A stretch of 32,934 nt of DNA, taken from positions 39,200 to 72,133 of the forward strand of contig DBPK01000012.1 in assembly GCA_002304835.1 (NCBI GenBank), in the 5' to 3' direction. The notes under the pieces were generated by a model that was given only the letters and a program-made list of their open reading frames with translations, ran no database searches and had not been told where the DNA came from. This DNA is from Firmicutes bacterium UBA1422 (lineage in GTDB: Bacteria; Bacillota; Clostridia; Peptostreptococcales; Anaerovoracaceae). Every line of letters starts with the position of its first letter. Position 1 is the stretch's first letter. The translations under genes and the position numbers were made by a program. Below are positions 8,466 through 16,545 of this stretch, in pieces.

Positions 8466-9941
8466 ATGCAGGGGATAATATATACCATCGAGAGCATACC
8501 CTGGACTTATATCACACTTTCATTATATGCGATAAATATTATAATAGCATTAACTATTATTTTTCTTGAGCGTAAAAACCCGGCCGCTACACTGGCATGG
8601 ATCATGATACTTTTCCTTTTGCCGGGCATAGGAATACTTTTTTATTTCCTTCTTTCTCAGAATATCGCCAGAAAAAAGATTTTCAGACTGACAAGGGATG
8701 AAGAAAGACTTCTTACAAGTTCACTGGAAAAACAGACGAGAGCCATAGAAACGGGAACATACGAATTTACAAAATATGAGGCTGACCTTTGGAAGGATCT
8801 GATAAGATTGAATCAAATATACGGTCGTGCATATTACACCCAGGACAACAATGTTGAGATAATAACAGACGGTAAAGAAAAGATGGATCAGCTGCTTTGG
8901 GACATCGAGAATGCCAAAGAAAGCATAAACATAATGTATTTCATACTAAAAAGAGATAAGGTAGGCAGGGAATTTGTTGATACCCTTACCAGAAAAGCCG
9001 CAGAAGGAGTGAAAGTAAGACTACTTCTGGATGCCATGGGAAGCAGGAATATCAGTTTTATTTTTCTCAATGAGTTCATAGATGCAGGAGGTGAGTATGC
9101 ACTGTTTTTCCCTCCGAAACTGAAATTTATCAATATGAAACTCAATTACAGAAATCACCGAAAACTGGCAGTTATAGATGACACCATAGGATATATCGGA
9201 GGATTCAACATAGCCAAGGAATACTTGGGACTCAAAAAGAAGTTCGGATACTGGAGAGATACGCACCTTCGCATAACCGGAGGCAGTGTACAGGATATAA
9301 ATGCCAGATTCCTGATGGACTGGAGATTGGCTTCGAAAGAAAAAAAAGTCGCTGTTTCCAAAGTGTTTTTTGAACCTCCGATGATAGCAGGAGAAACGGG
9401 CATGCAGATCGTATCGGGAGGACCCGATACGGAACATGATGAAATCAAGAGGGCTTTCATGAAAATGATAACCTCCGCCTCAAGGACCATAAATATACAG
9501 ACTCCCTATTTCGTTCCGGATGCCCCTGTGCTGGAATCCATCAAAATGGCAGCTCTTTCGGGGGTGGATGTGAAAATAATGATACCCTGCAAACCGGACC
9601 ATGTTTTTGTATACTGGGCGACTTATTCTTATGTTGGAGAGCTTTTGAGGGACGGAGCAAGGGTTTTCATATATGAAAAGGGATTCCTGCATGCAAAAAC
9701 CATGACCGTGGACGGAGAAGTGGCAACGGTGGGATCCACGAATTTTGACAGTCGCAGTTTCAAACTCAACTTTGAATCAAATGCTTTTATTTACGATGCG
9801 GAAACCACCAGAAAGCTTGAAAACATATTTCAAGATGACCTGGCAAACTGCAGGGAACTTACATATGAAGATTACCTAAAAAGATCCCACTGGGTCAAGT
9901 TCAAGGAATCGATTTCAAGACTTCCTTCTGATTTGCTTTGA
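8466..9941 (+). CDS. cls: cardiolipin synthase, phospholipase D type
   Basis: This membrane enzyme condenses two phosphatidylglycerols to cardiolipin plus glycerol. It has 491 residues, the usual size. Two N-terminal membrane helices are visible (about residues 10-30 and 38-60), forming the PLDc_N domain with ERKNPAATLAWIMILFLLPG. Two catalytic HKD motifs follow: HRKLAVIDDTIGYIGGFN in the first half and HAKTMTVDGEVATVGSTNFD in the second. Both keep His, Lys and Asp, so the enzyme should be active. The start at ATG 8466 is chosen for GGAAGGGAG just upstream; an in-frame TTG at 8430 lies in the terminator tail. The next gene follows after 20 bases and is probably cotranscribed. Confidence 0.95.
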   Translation: MQGIIYTIESIPWTYITLSLYAINIIIALTIIFLERKNPAATLAWIMILFLLPGIGILFYFLLSQNIARKKIFRLTRDEERLLTSSLEKQTRAIETGTYEFTKYEADLWKDLIRLNQIYGRAYYTQDNNVEIITDGKEKMDQLLWDIENAKESINIMYFILKRDKVGREFVDTLTRKAAEGVKVRLLLDAMGSRNISFIFLNEFIDAGGEYALFFPPKLKFINMKLNYRNHRKLAVIDDTIGYIGGFNIAKEYLGLKKKFGYWRDTHLRITGGSVQDINARFLMDWRLASKEKKVAVSKVFFEPPMIAGETGMQIVSGGPDTEHDEIKRAFMKMITSASRTINIQTPYFVPDAPVLESIKMAALSGVDVKIMIPCKPDHVFVYWATYSYVGELLRDGARVFIYEKGFLHAKTMTVDGEVATVGSTNFDSRSFKLNFESNAFIYDAETTRKLENIFQDDLANCRELTYEDYLKRSHWVKFKESISRLPSDLL

Positions 9942-9961
9942 TTTGAAAAAGGAGAAATGAT

Positions 9962-10684
9962 TTGCGTAGTTTTTTTAATCCATTGACAATAGGCCTGCTT
10001 GTAATAATGGCTTTCTTTTCCCTGAGAAGCGGGAGTTTTGATCATCCAATCGACTGGCTGATGAGCATTGTAATGATGCTCCCCGGAATAGTTATTGGAC
10101 TTTCGTTTCATGAGTATTCCCATGCTCTGGTAGCATATAAACTGGGAGATGATACACCTAAGTTGCAGGGCAGAGTTACCATAAATCCGGCTGCCCACAT
10201 GGATCCCCTTGGTCTCATCGCCCTTATATTCGTGCATTTCGGCTGGGGAAAACCTGTGCAGATAAACCCGGGAAATTTCAAAAAACCAAGGCGGGATGAA
10301 CTTTTGGTCTCTCTTTCCGGAGTTACCATGAATCTCTTGATCGCCGTGATATTTACTTTTGTTTTGAAATTTTATGTAATGTTTACCGGATACTCTTCTG
10401 TGTCAGCCGGCATGGGAGGAACAGTGTGGATGATAATATTCTACATCATATATATCAATCTTATACTTATGATATTCAATCTTTTGCCCATACCTCCTCT
10501 GGACGGTTTCAATATAATAACAGAAGTTTTCGGCCTAAAAAGAACAGACTTCTATTATAAAATATATGACAAAGGATTTATTATACTGATGATATTGATC
10601 GTCTTTGATTTTACCGGAAGGATAATGACTCCCTGTATCATGTTTTTTCTAAGGCTTTTAAGCAACATTACTCCCTTCTATTGA
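9962..10684 (+). CDS. site-2-type membrane zinc protease (M50 family)
   Basis: This is an integral membrane metalloprotease of 240 residues. HEYSH at residues 50-54 is the zinc-binding HExxH motif. NLLPIPPLDG near residue 175 is the second conserved block, whose Asp is the third zinc ligand. It is the short M50 subgroup without a PDZ domain, with about five or six helices. Members cut transmembrane segments or membrane-released peptides; the target here is unknown. The start is TTG at 9962, 7 bases after GGAG (9951-9954); an ATG at 9957 is in another frame and stops at once. It lies 20 bases after cls, so membrane maintenance is a reasonable but unproven link. Confidence 0.88.
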   Translation: MRSFFNPLTIGLLVIMAFFSLRSGSFDHPIDWLMSIVMMLPGIVIGLSFHEYSHALVAYKLGDDTPKLQGRVTINPAAHMDPLGLIALIFVHFGWGKPVQINPGNFKKPRRDELLVSLSGVTMNLLIAVIFTFVLKFYVMFTGYSSVSAGMGGTVWMIIFYIIYINLILMIFNLLPIPPLDGFNIITEVFGLKRTDFYYKIYDKGFIILMILIVFDFTGRIMTPCIMFFLRLLSNITPFY

Positions 10685-10780
10685 TGAGGTGATTTGCCCA
10701 AGATCCATGCAGGCAAAACAGTCTAGATTTATGAAAGTTTTGTGAAATTTACATATTTTCACATTTTAATCTTTTGGTGA

Positions 10781-10789
10781 TGTTATAAT
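10781..10789 (+). promoter_or_regulatory. extended -10 promoter of the amidase gene
   Basis: TGTTATAAT is a full extended -10 element. The -35 region has no good match. It places the RNA start near 10796, which rules out the in-frame ATG at 10792 as the translation start. Confidence 0.55.
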
Positions 10790-10851
10790 TTATGGGCAAG
10801 AAGACTAAAGGGGAGACCCGGAACGGTAAAAAGCCAAGAGGGTGGATTGGA

Positions 10852-12849
10852 ATGAGAACAAGAGAAAATAATATAAAAAGAATAATAATAAGTTTCTTTA
10901 CGGCACTGTGCATGACGGCAGCCATGATTCCCATTGATCTGTCAGCGGTGAATGCCGAAGAAACTGACCCTGCCCTTCAGCAGGACACTCTTTATCAGGA
11001 AGAGCAAAACGATTATTCTTTAGCCAGCGAGGATGTGCCGGAGGCCGAGATAAACGGCGAAACGTATAGTACTTTGGAAATGGCTATAGATGCCGTCGAG
11101 GATGGGCAGAAGATAAAGATTATTGTGGAGGAAGAGGATCTTGAATTGCAGGAAAACCTTGTTATAGATAAACCCGACATAAAATTTCTTATTGACTTGA
11201 ACGGCAAAAACATAACGGGGACAACGGGATCCCCGGCAGTAACCATAACATCGGGCAGAGTGGGGTTTTATGACAGCACCTGTGAAGACTCAGAAGACTC
11301 AGAAGATCCTGAAGATCCCGAAGATCCCAGAGGTGCTATAAAGGCTGCCGAAGGACAACAAGCTATATCGGCAACAAGCCCGGGGGAATTTTTGGATGCT
11401 TCAACAAAAAGTGGAGAGATCACCGGACAGATTGTTGACTTCGGAGCCCGTCATTCATATGTGATCACGACTTCAGTGGATCCGGTTTCCGGAATAGGGG
11501 GCAGTATTACAATGTCCTTGACAGTGAAATACGGTGACAGTTTTATATATACGGCAACACCGAACAAAGGATATTCCATAAAACAGATACTGGTAGACGG
11601 TATTAACAAGGGCACATCAAAGACAGGTACAGTAAACTGGGTCACGGGGGCTGTAACAGTAAAAGCTGTATTCTACAGAAGCGGGCTTTTCATAATGCTG
11701 GATTCGGGCCATTATGCGGGATATAACAGAGGGTATAAAGGTACCGGCTATTATGAAGGTACAAGGATGTGGAAACTGCATCTCTATCTGAAAGACGCCC
11801 TTGAAGCATATCCGGGGATCGTTGTGGATACCACAAGGACGTCCAATAATACCACATACAGCACGACCATACAGTCATACGAAAGAGGACGTATGGCAAA
11901 AAACCATGACCTTCTTTTATCTTTGCATTCCAATGCGTCTTCATCCTCAGCCACCGACTATGTTATTTCCATATGCAGCACCAAGTCTTCTGTGAAAACA
12001 GTATCTCAGGGACTGGGTCTTAAACTTGCCCAAGCGGTGAGATCCACAATGGGAACTAATCAGGGGGCATGGGTATACACAAGAAAAAACAGCAAAGGTA
12101 CCGATTATTACGGAATTAACAGAGGGGCGGCAGAATATAATGTCCCCAGCGTACTTATAGAACATTCCTTTCATACAAATAAAAAAATGGCCACATGGCT
12201 CATGAGTGACACAAATCTAAAGAAACTGGCAGCCAAGGAGGCATATACTGTAGCAACATATTTCGGGGAGGCAAATTACCCGAAACCAGGCAAACCCGGC
12301 TCTTTCAAGGCGGTATCCTACGGATACAAGGGAACAAAACTCACCTGGTCAAAATCAGCCAGGGCCGAAGGTTACAGGATATACGTTGCCACCAAGAAAA
12401 CCGGCACATATAAATATCTGAAGCAGCTTTCGGGAGGAACGAACACAACAAATATAAGTACCGGACTAAAAACCGGCAAAACATATTATTACAGGGTGAG
12501 AGCATACGATATTGTGGGCGGCGGTGTAAAGATATTCAGCAGCTACACTTCCAAGCTGGGAGCCAAGCCAAAGCCTGCAAAACCCAAGAATATGACCCTT
12601 AAAGCGGGATTAAAAAAAGTTACTGTCTCCTGGAGCAAGGTCAAGGGAGCCACAAGATATCAGATTTACAGGGCCACCTCAAAGAGCGGCAAATATACCA
12701 GGATAGCGACCATCAAGGGCACGAAAATAACCAATAAGAAACTAAAAAAAGGCAAATACTATTACTATAAAGTGAGAGCATACAGGACAGAAAAAGGCAA
12801 GAAAACTTACGGAAGCTTTTGTGCCAAGGCCAGAGTGAAGGCAAAATAA
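10852..12849 (+). CDS. secreted N-acetylmuramoyl-L-alanine amidase with Fn3-like repeats
   Basis: This cell-wall hydrolase of 665 residues cleaves the amide bond between N-acetylmuramic acid and L-alanine. Order of parts: signal peptide 1-35 (RTRENNIKR, a hydrophobic core, VNA cut before EET); an N-terminal region; an acidic tandem repeat at 145-159; a beta-rich module (about 190-280) resembling bacterial surface-repeat domains (VKYGDSFIYTATPNKGYSI); the Amidase_3 domain (about 280-475); and two fibronectin-III-like modules (about 482-570 and 575-663) with a very basic C terminus. Zinc ligands are His287 (DSGH), Glu302 (YEGTRMW) and His359 (SLHSNA); the catalytic glutamate is Glu437 (VLIEHSF). 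The start follows from the signal peptide and from the promoter position. There is no LPxTG or other anchor; the basic Fn3 tail may bind the wall. Confidence 0.9.
   Translation: MRTRENNIKRIIISFFTALCMTAAMIPIDLSAVNAEETDPALQQDTLYQEEQNDYSLASEDVPEAEINGETYSTLEMAIDAVEDGQKIKIIVEEEDLELQENLVIDKPDIKFLIDLNGKNITGTTGSPAVTITSGRVGFYDSTCEDSEDSEDPEDPEDPRGAIKAAEGQQAISATSPGEFLDASTKSGEITGQIVDFGARHSYVITTSVDPVSGIGGSITMSLTVKYGDSFIYTATPNKGYSIKQILVDGINKGTSKTGTVNWVTGAVTVKAVFYRSGLFIMLDSGHYAGYNRGYKGTGYYEGTRMWKLHLYLKDALEAYPGIVVDTTRTSNNTTYSTTIQSYERGRMAKNHDLLLSLHSNASSSSATDYVISICSTKSSVKTVSQGLGLKLAQAVRSTMGTNQGAWVYTRKNSKGTDYYGINRGAAEYNVPSVLIEHSFHTNKKMATWLMSDTNLKKLAAKEAYTVATYFGEANYPKPGKPGSFKAVSYGYKGTKLTWSKSARAEGYRIYVATKKTGTYKYLKQLSGGTNTTNISTGLKTGKTYYYRVRAYDIVGGGVKIFSSYTSKLGAKPKPAKPKNMTLKAGLKKVTVSWSKVKGATRYQIYRATSKSGKYTRIATIKGTKITNKKLKKGKYYYYKVRAYRTEKGKKTYGSFCAKARVKAK
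11284..11328 (+). repeat. five 9-bp tandem repeats inside the amidase gene
   Basis: Five head-to-tail copies of GAAGAYYCN encode EDS-EDS-EDP-EDP-EDP. The period of nine keeps the reading frame, so copy-number change would only alter linker length. Confidence 0.9.
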
Positions 12850-12872
12850 AGAGAAAATAAAGAAATCTGATG

Positions 12873-12905
12873 GGGACAGTCCGGATGAAGGGCTGTCTCT
12901 TTTTG
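12873..12905 (+). terminator. terminator after the amidase gene
   Basis: GACAGTCC (12875-12882) pairs with GGGCTGTC (12890-12897) around a 7-base loop, followed by TCTTTTT. Confidence 0.82.
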
Positions 12906-12985
12906 TAAAACCTGATGATGTGGCGGTTTATGTGGAGCATCATGCGGGGATATGGATATAGGGGAAAAGGCAAACAGAAGATTTA

Positions 12986-13012
12986 TCAGCACTCTCGCAA
13001 AGAGAGTGCTAA
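12986..13012 (+). promoter_or_regulatory. CIRCE operator (HrcA binding site)
   Basis: TCAGCACTC, a 9-base spacer and GAGTGCTAA match the CIRCE consensus TTAGCACTC-N9-GAGTGCTAA at 17 of 18 arm positions. HrcA represses heat-shock genes through this site. It ends 7 bases before the -35 box of clpB. Confidence 0.95.
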
Positions 13013-13019
13013 AAAAGTG

Positions 13020-13048
13020 TTTACTTTTTGTTTTCTGCGGGGTAAAAT
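13020..13048 (+). promoter_or_regulatory. promoter of clpB
   Basis: TTTACT (13020-13025), a 17-base spacer and TAAAAT (13043-13048). The start would be near 13055, with AGGAGGTG at 13090-13097 before the ATG. Confidence 0.62.
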
Positions 13049-13102
13049 AGTATCGTAAGAAAAAAAAGTCCCATGGGGACAGAAAATATAGGAGGTGTTA
13101 GC

Positions 13103-15694
13103 ATGAACCTGGAAAAATATACAAACAAGGCACAGGAGGCAATTATGGAGTGCCGAAATATCGCCATCCAGGAAGGGCATCAACAGCTTGACGGCGAACA
13201 TCTTCATCTTGCGCTTATGTTACAGCATGAAGGGCTCATACCCAAGCTGGTAAAATATATGGAAGCCGATGCGGGCAAAATCATCGGTGATCTGCAGGGT
13301 GAGATAGAGAAATTGCCGAAGGTGGCCGGAGGCGGAGATAACATGTATTCCACAAGGAGATTCGAAAAGATTTTTTTGAATGCCGAAAAAGCAGCAAGGG
13401 ATCAGAAAGACGAATTTGTAAGTGTGGAGCATATTTATATGGCTTTATTGGATGAAAGAGGGACTCCCTCGGCCGGGATATTTAATAAATACGGAATAAC
13501 AAAGGAGAAATTTACAAAAGCGCTTATGAAGGTAAGAGGAGATCAGAAAATCACAAGTCAGAATCCCGAGGAACAGTATGAAGCCCTGGAGAAATACGGA
13601 AGGGACCTGGTCCAGATGGCAAGGGACGGGAAGCTGGATCCTGTGATAGGCAGAGATGACGAGATCAGACATACAATACAGATACTTTCAAGAAGAACAA
13701 AAAATAATCCTGTACTGATAGGAGAACCGGGAGTTGGTAAAACAGCCGTTGTCGAGGGTCTGGCTCAGAGGATACTGGCCGGCGATGTGCCGGAGGGTCT
13801 AAAAGATAAAACTATATATGCCCTTGATATGGGAGCTCTTATCGCGGGAGCAAAATTCAGAGGAGAGTTTGAAGAGCGTCTGAAAGCAGTTCTTAATGAA
13901 ATAGAAAAAAACGAAGGCAGGATCATACTGTTCATAGATGAGCTTCACAATATAGTGGGTGCAGGAAAAACTGAAGGCTCCATGGATGCAGGCAATATTC
14001 TGAAACCGAAACTGGCAAGAGGAGAGCTCCATTGCATAGGCGCGACTACCCTTGATGAGTACAGAAAATACATAGAAAAAGATGCAGCGCTGGAGAGACG
14101 TTTTCAGAAGATAATGGTTGATCAGCCCACGGTGGAAGACACCATTTCAATACTAAGAGGACTGAAAGAAAGATTCGAGATACATCACGGAGTAAGAATA
14201 ACAGACAATGCACTTATTGCCTGTGCAGTTCTTTCAGAAAGATATATCAGCGACAGATTCCTGCCCGACAAGGCAATAGACCTTATGGATGAAGCCGCTT
14301 CAAAGATCAGGACCGAGATAGACAGTATGCCTTCAGAACTGGATCAGATAAACAGAAAGATAATGCAGCTGGAGATAGAAAAACAGGCTTTGGGCAAGGA
14401 AAGCGATGAAGCCTCGGGAAGAAGACTTAAAAACATCGAAAAAGAACTGGCTGAACTGAAAAACGAAAATGATGCCATGAGAGCCCAGTGGGAAAGTGAA
14501 AAAAAAGCAATAAGCGAGGTGAAGGAAACAAAACAGCGCATAGAGGAAGTCAAGCTGGAAATAGAAGAGGCAGAAAGAAATTATGATCTTGAAAAACTGG
14601 CACAGCTGAAATACGGCACATTGCCAGAATTTGAAAAAAAACTTGAAGAAGATAAAGAGCAGGCTTCGGAAGCAAAGGACTCCCGCCTGCTGAAAGAGGA
14701 AGTCGGTGAAGAAGAGATCGCCGAAGTTGTTTCCAAATGGACAGGGATCCCCGTAAGCAAACTTGTGGAAAGCGAGAAAGAAAGACTTCTTAAATTGCCG
14801 GATATACTTCACAGGAGAGTGATAGGTCAGGACGAGGGCATAAATGCAGTATCAGAGGCCATATTGAGGGCCAGAGCAGGATTAAAAGACAGGAATAGAC
14901 CAATGGGATCCTTTATTTTCTTGGGGCCAACAGGGGTGGGCAAGACTGAACTGGCAAAGGCCCTTTCCGAAGCACTTTTCGACTCGGAGAAAAATATCAT
15001 AAGGATAGATATGTCCGAATACATGGAGAAACACTCTGTTTCAAGACTGGTTGGTGCGCCTCCGGGATATGTGGGATATGACGAAGGAGGTCAGCTTACT
15101 GAGGCAGTAAGACGCAAGCCCTACAGTGTGGTGCTTTTTGATGAAATAGAAAAGGCCCATCCCGATGTCTTCAACATACTCCTGCAGCTTTTGGATGACG
15201 GTAGACTTACAGATAACCAGGGAAGGACTGTCGATTTCAAAAATACACTGGTCATAATGACATCAAACATAGGCAGCATATATCTTACCGAAAACATAAA
15301 GGATGACGGTACTATTTCAAACGAAGTCAAGGAGCAGGTGGTGGAAGAACTGAAAAAGAATTTCAGACCGGAGTTTATAAACAGGATAGATGATATAGTA
15401 GTTTTCAGCCCGCTTACCGAAGAAGAGATAGAAAAGATAGTAGAGCTTTCAATGAAGGATATAGAACGCAAACTGGCAGAAAAAAACATAAAACTGCAGC
15501 TTACAGATGCCAGCAAGAAACTTATTGCCAAGGAGGCCTATTCGCCCATATACGGCGCAAGACCTGTCAAAAGATATCTGCAGAAGCATATAGAAAACGA
15601 GCTGGCAAAGCGGATAATAAGCGGAGAGATCAAGGAAGGAGAGACCGTTACAATAGACAACAAAGGCGACAAACAGGACTTTACAAGCAGATAG
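13103..15694 (+). CDS. clpB: ATP-dependent disaggregase ClpB
   Basis: ClpB is a hexameric AAA+ chaperone that pulls proteins out of aggregates together with DnaK. The 863 residues match ClpB, not the shorter ClpC or ClpA. Order: Clp N domain (about 1-145), first AAA+ module with Walker A GEPGVGKT (207-214) and Walker B LFIDE (Asp279-Glu280), a long coiled-coil middle domain (about 400-525, Glu/Lys rich), second AAA+ module with GPTGVGKT (608-615) and LFDE (Asp680-Glu681), then the D2 small domain. The start is the ATG with GGAGGTG 5 bases upstream; an ATG at 13073 lacks a site. A CIRCE element in front shows HrcA-type heat-shock control. It is monocistronic; the terminator at 15789-15814 follows. 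Confidence 0.97.
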   Translation: MNLEKYTNKAQEAIMECRNIAIQEGHQQLDGEHLHLALMLQHEGLIPKLVKYMEADAGKIIGDLQGEIEKLPKVAGGGDNMYSTRRFEKIFLNAEKAARDQKDEFVSVEHIYMALLDERGTPSAGIFNKYGITKEKFTKALMKVRGDQKITSQNPEEQYEALEKYGRDLVQMARDGKLDPVIGRDDEIRHTIQILSRRTKNNPVLIGEPGVGKTAVVEGLAQRILAGDVPEGLKDKTIYALDMGALIAGAKFRGEFEERLKAVLNEIEKNEGRIILFIDELHNIVGAGKTEGSMDAGNILKPKLARGELHCIGATTLDEYRKYIEKDAALERRFQKIMVDQPTVEDTISILRGLKERFEIHHGVRITDNALIACAVLSERYISDRFLPDKAIDLMDEAASKIRTEIDSMPSELDQINRKIMQLEIEKQALGKESDEASGRRLKNIEKELAELKNENDAMRAQWESEKKAISEVKETKQRIEEVKLEIEEAERNYDLEKLAQLKYGTLPEFEKKLEEDKEQASEAKDSRLLKEEVGEEEIAEVVSKWTGIPVSKLVESEKERLLKLPDILHRRVIGQDEGINAVSEAILRARAGLKDRNRPMGSFIFLGPTGVGKTELAKALSEALFDSEKNIIRIDMSEYMEKHSVSRLVGAPPGYVGYDEGGQLTEAVRRKPYSVVLFDEIEKAHPDVFNILLQLLDDGRLTDNQGRTVDFKNTLVIMTSNIGSIYLTENIKDDGTISNEVKEQVVEELKKNFRPEFINRIDDIVVFSPLTEEEIEKIVELSMKDIERKLAEKNIKLQLTDASKKLIAKEAYSPIYGARPVKRYLQKHIENELAKRIISGEIKEGETVTIDNKGDKQDFTSR

Positions 15695-15788
15695 CAAGTG
15701 GCTTGTTCTCAGGGAAAGAGCCACACATGCACATCTGACTGTCTCCGCAGCCCATAGCAATAACAGTTTTCATATCAAAAAAGAATAA

Positions 15789-15814
15789 AAAAAGAGATCT
15801 TAGGATCTCTTTTT
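15789..15814. terminator. bidirectional terminator between clpB and the acn operon
   Basis: AAAGAGATC (15791-15799) pairs with GATCTCTTT (15804-15812) around TTAG, with A-rich and T-rich flanks on either side. It can stop both convergent transcripts. Confidence 0.85.
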
Positions 15815-15865
15815 GCATACATACATTTTCGGTATGGTGAAAGACACTATGGCAGATCCCATTTA

Positions 15866-16531
15866 TCAGTAATGATTACGTTCTCTGGAATTATCCATAT
15901 GCATCTCCATGGCCCTTACTCCCGCATCCACATCGCCGTCTTTGAAAGCTTTGAAAATCTGACGATGTTCTTCAAGAACTTCGTTCAGGTATTTCTCTGT
16001 ATCTTTCTGAGGTTTTTTGTGATGCTTGATATACACCTGGTATGAAGAAAGAAGCTGCCTCAGCATACGGTTATGAGATGCTCTGTAAATGACTTGATGG
16101 AAGTTTATATTGATATTCAGCATTTTATTCATATCGTTTTTCATTGTGTAAAATTCCATGAACTCAAAAGTCTCCTCCAGTTCATCCATTTCTTTTTCGG
16201 TGATCCTGCTGATGGCCCATCTGACGGCCTGTATCTCATATATTTTCCTCAGAGTATACATGTCCTCTATATCCTGCCCTGAAAGGCCCAGGACGTAGGC
16301 TCCTCTGTTGGGGATGTTTTCCACCAGCCCCTCCATTTCAAGCTGCAGGAGAGCCTCTCTGACAGGTGTGCGGCTGACCTTGTACTGGTCGCAGACAGCC
16401 TGTTCGGTGAGCTTCTGGTTTTCTTTCAGTTTGCCCGAAAGTATATCTTCCTTGATCCTGAAAAAAAGATCTGTGGAAAGGGGAGCGGCTGTGGTTTTTA
16501 CCCCTGTTAGGTCTGTACGTTTTACCGGCAT
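15866..16531 (-). CDS. GntR-family regulator, FadR/FCD subgroup
   Basis: This is a DNA-binding repressor of 221 residues. The N-terminal winged helix (about 18-85) has LTEQAVCDQYKVSRTPVREA, the GntR signature. The C-terminal all-helical FCD domain (about 90-215) contains the histidine ligands expected for a metal and small-acid site (NFHQVIY, SHNRM, EEHRQIF, MEMHM). It is the third gene of an operon after acn and icd, 14 bases behind icd, with GGGAG before its ATG. FCD regulators often sense carboxylates such as citrate or lactate. Together with the TTGTATACAA palindrome over the operon promoter, I infer that it represses acn-icd and itself, with a TCA-type acid as the inducer. Confidence 0.88.
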   Translation of the reverse strand: MPVKRTDLTGVKTTAAPLSTDLFFRIKEDILSGKLKENQKLTEQAVCDQYKVSRTPVREALLQLEMEGLVENIPNRGAYVLGLSGQDIEDMYTLRKIYEIQAVRWAISRITEKEMDELEETFEFMEFYTMKNDMNKMLNININFHQVIYRASHNRMLRQLLSSYQVYIKHHKKPQKDTEKYLNEVLEEHRQIFKAFKDGDVDAGVRAMEMHMDNSRERNHY

Positions 16532-16545
16532 GTTGTCTCCCTTCT

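Noticed and set aside
10693..10717. Inverted repeat TTTGCC/GGCAAA after the M50 protease gene
   Set aside because: It has a 13-base loop and no T-run, so it is not supported as a terminator; only 6 bp, common by chance.
10792..10851. Upstream ATG and possible c-di-GMP riboswitch before the amidase
   Set aside because: The extended -10 box ends at 10789, so the ATG at 10792 precedes the RNA start, and the natural signal peptide begins at 10852. The short leader lacks the conserved GEMM core and helices.
13103..15694. ClpC as the identity of the CIRCE-controlled AAA+ protein
   Set aside because: The middle coiled-coil domain is long (about 125 residues), as in ClpB, and the length is 863 residues.
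15698..15724. Hairpin GTGGCT/AGCCAC just after the clpB stop
   Set aside because: It has a 15-base loop and no T-run; the real terminator is the stronger stem at 15789-15814.
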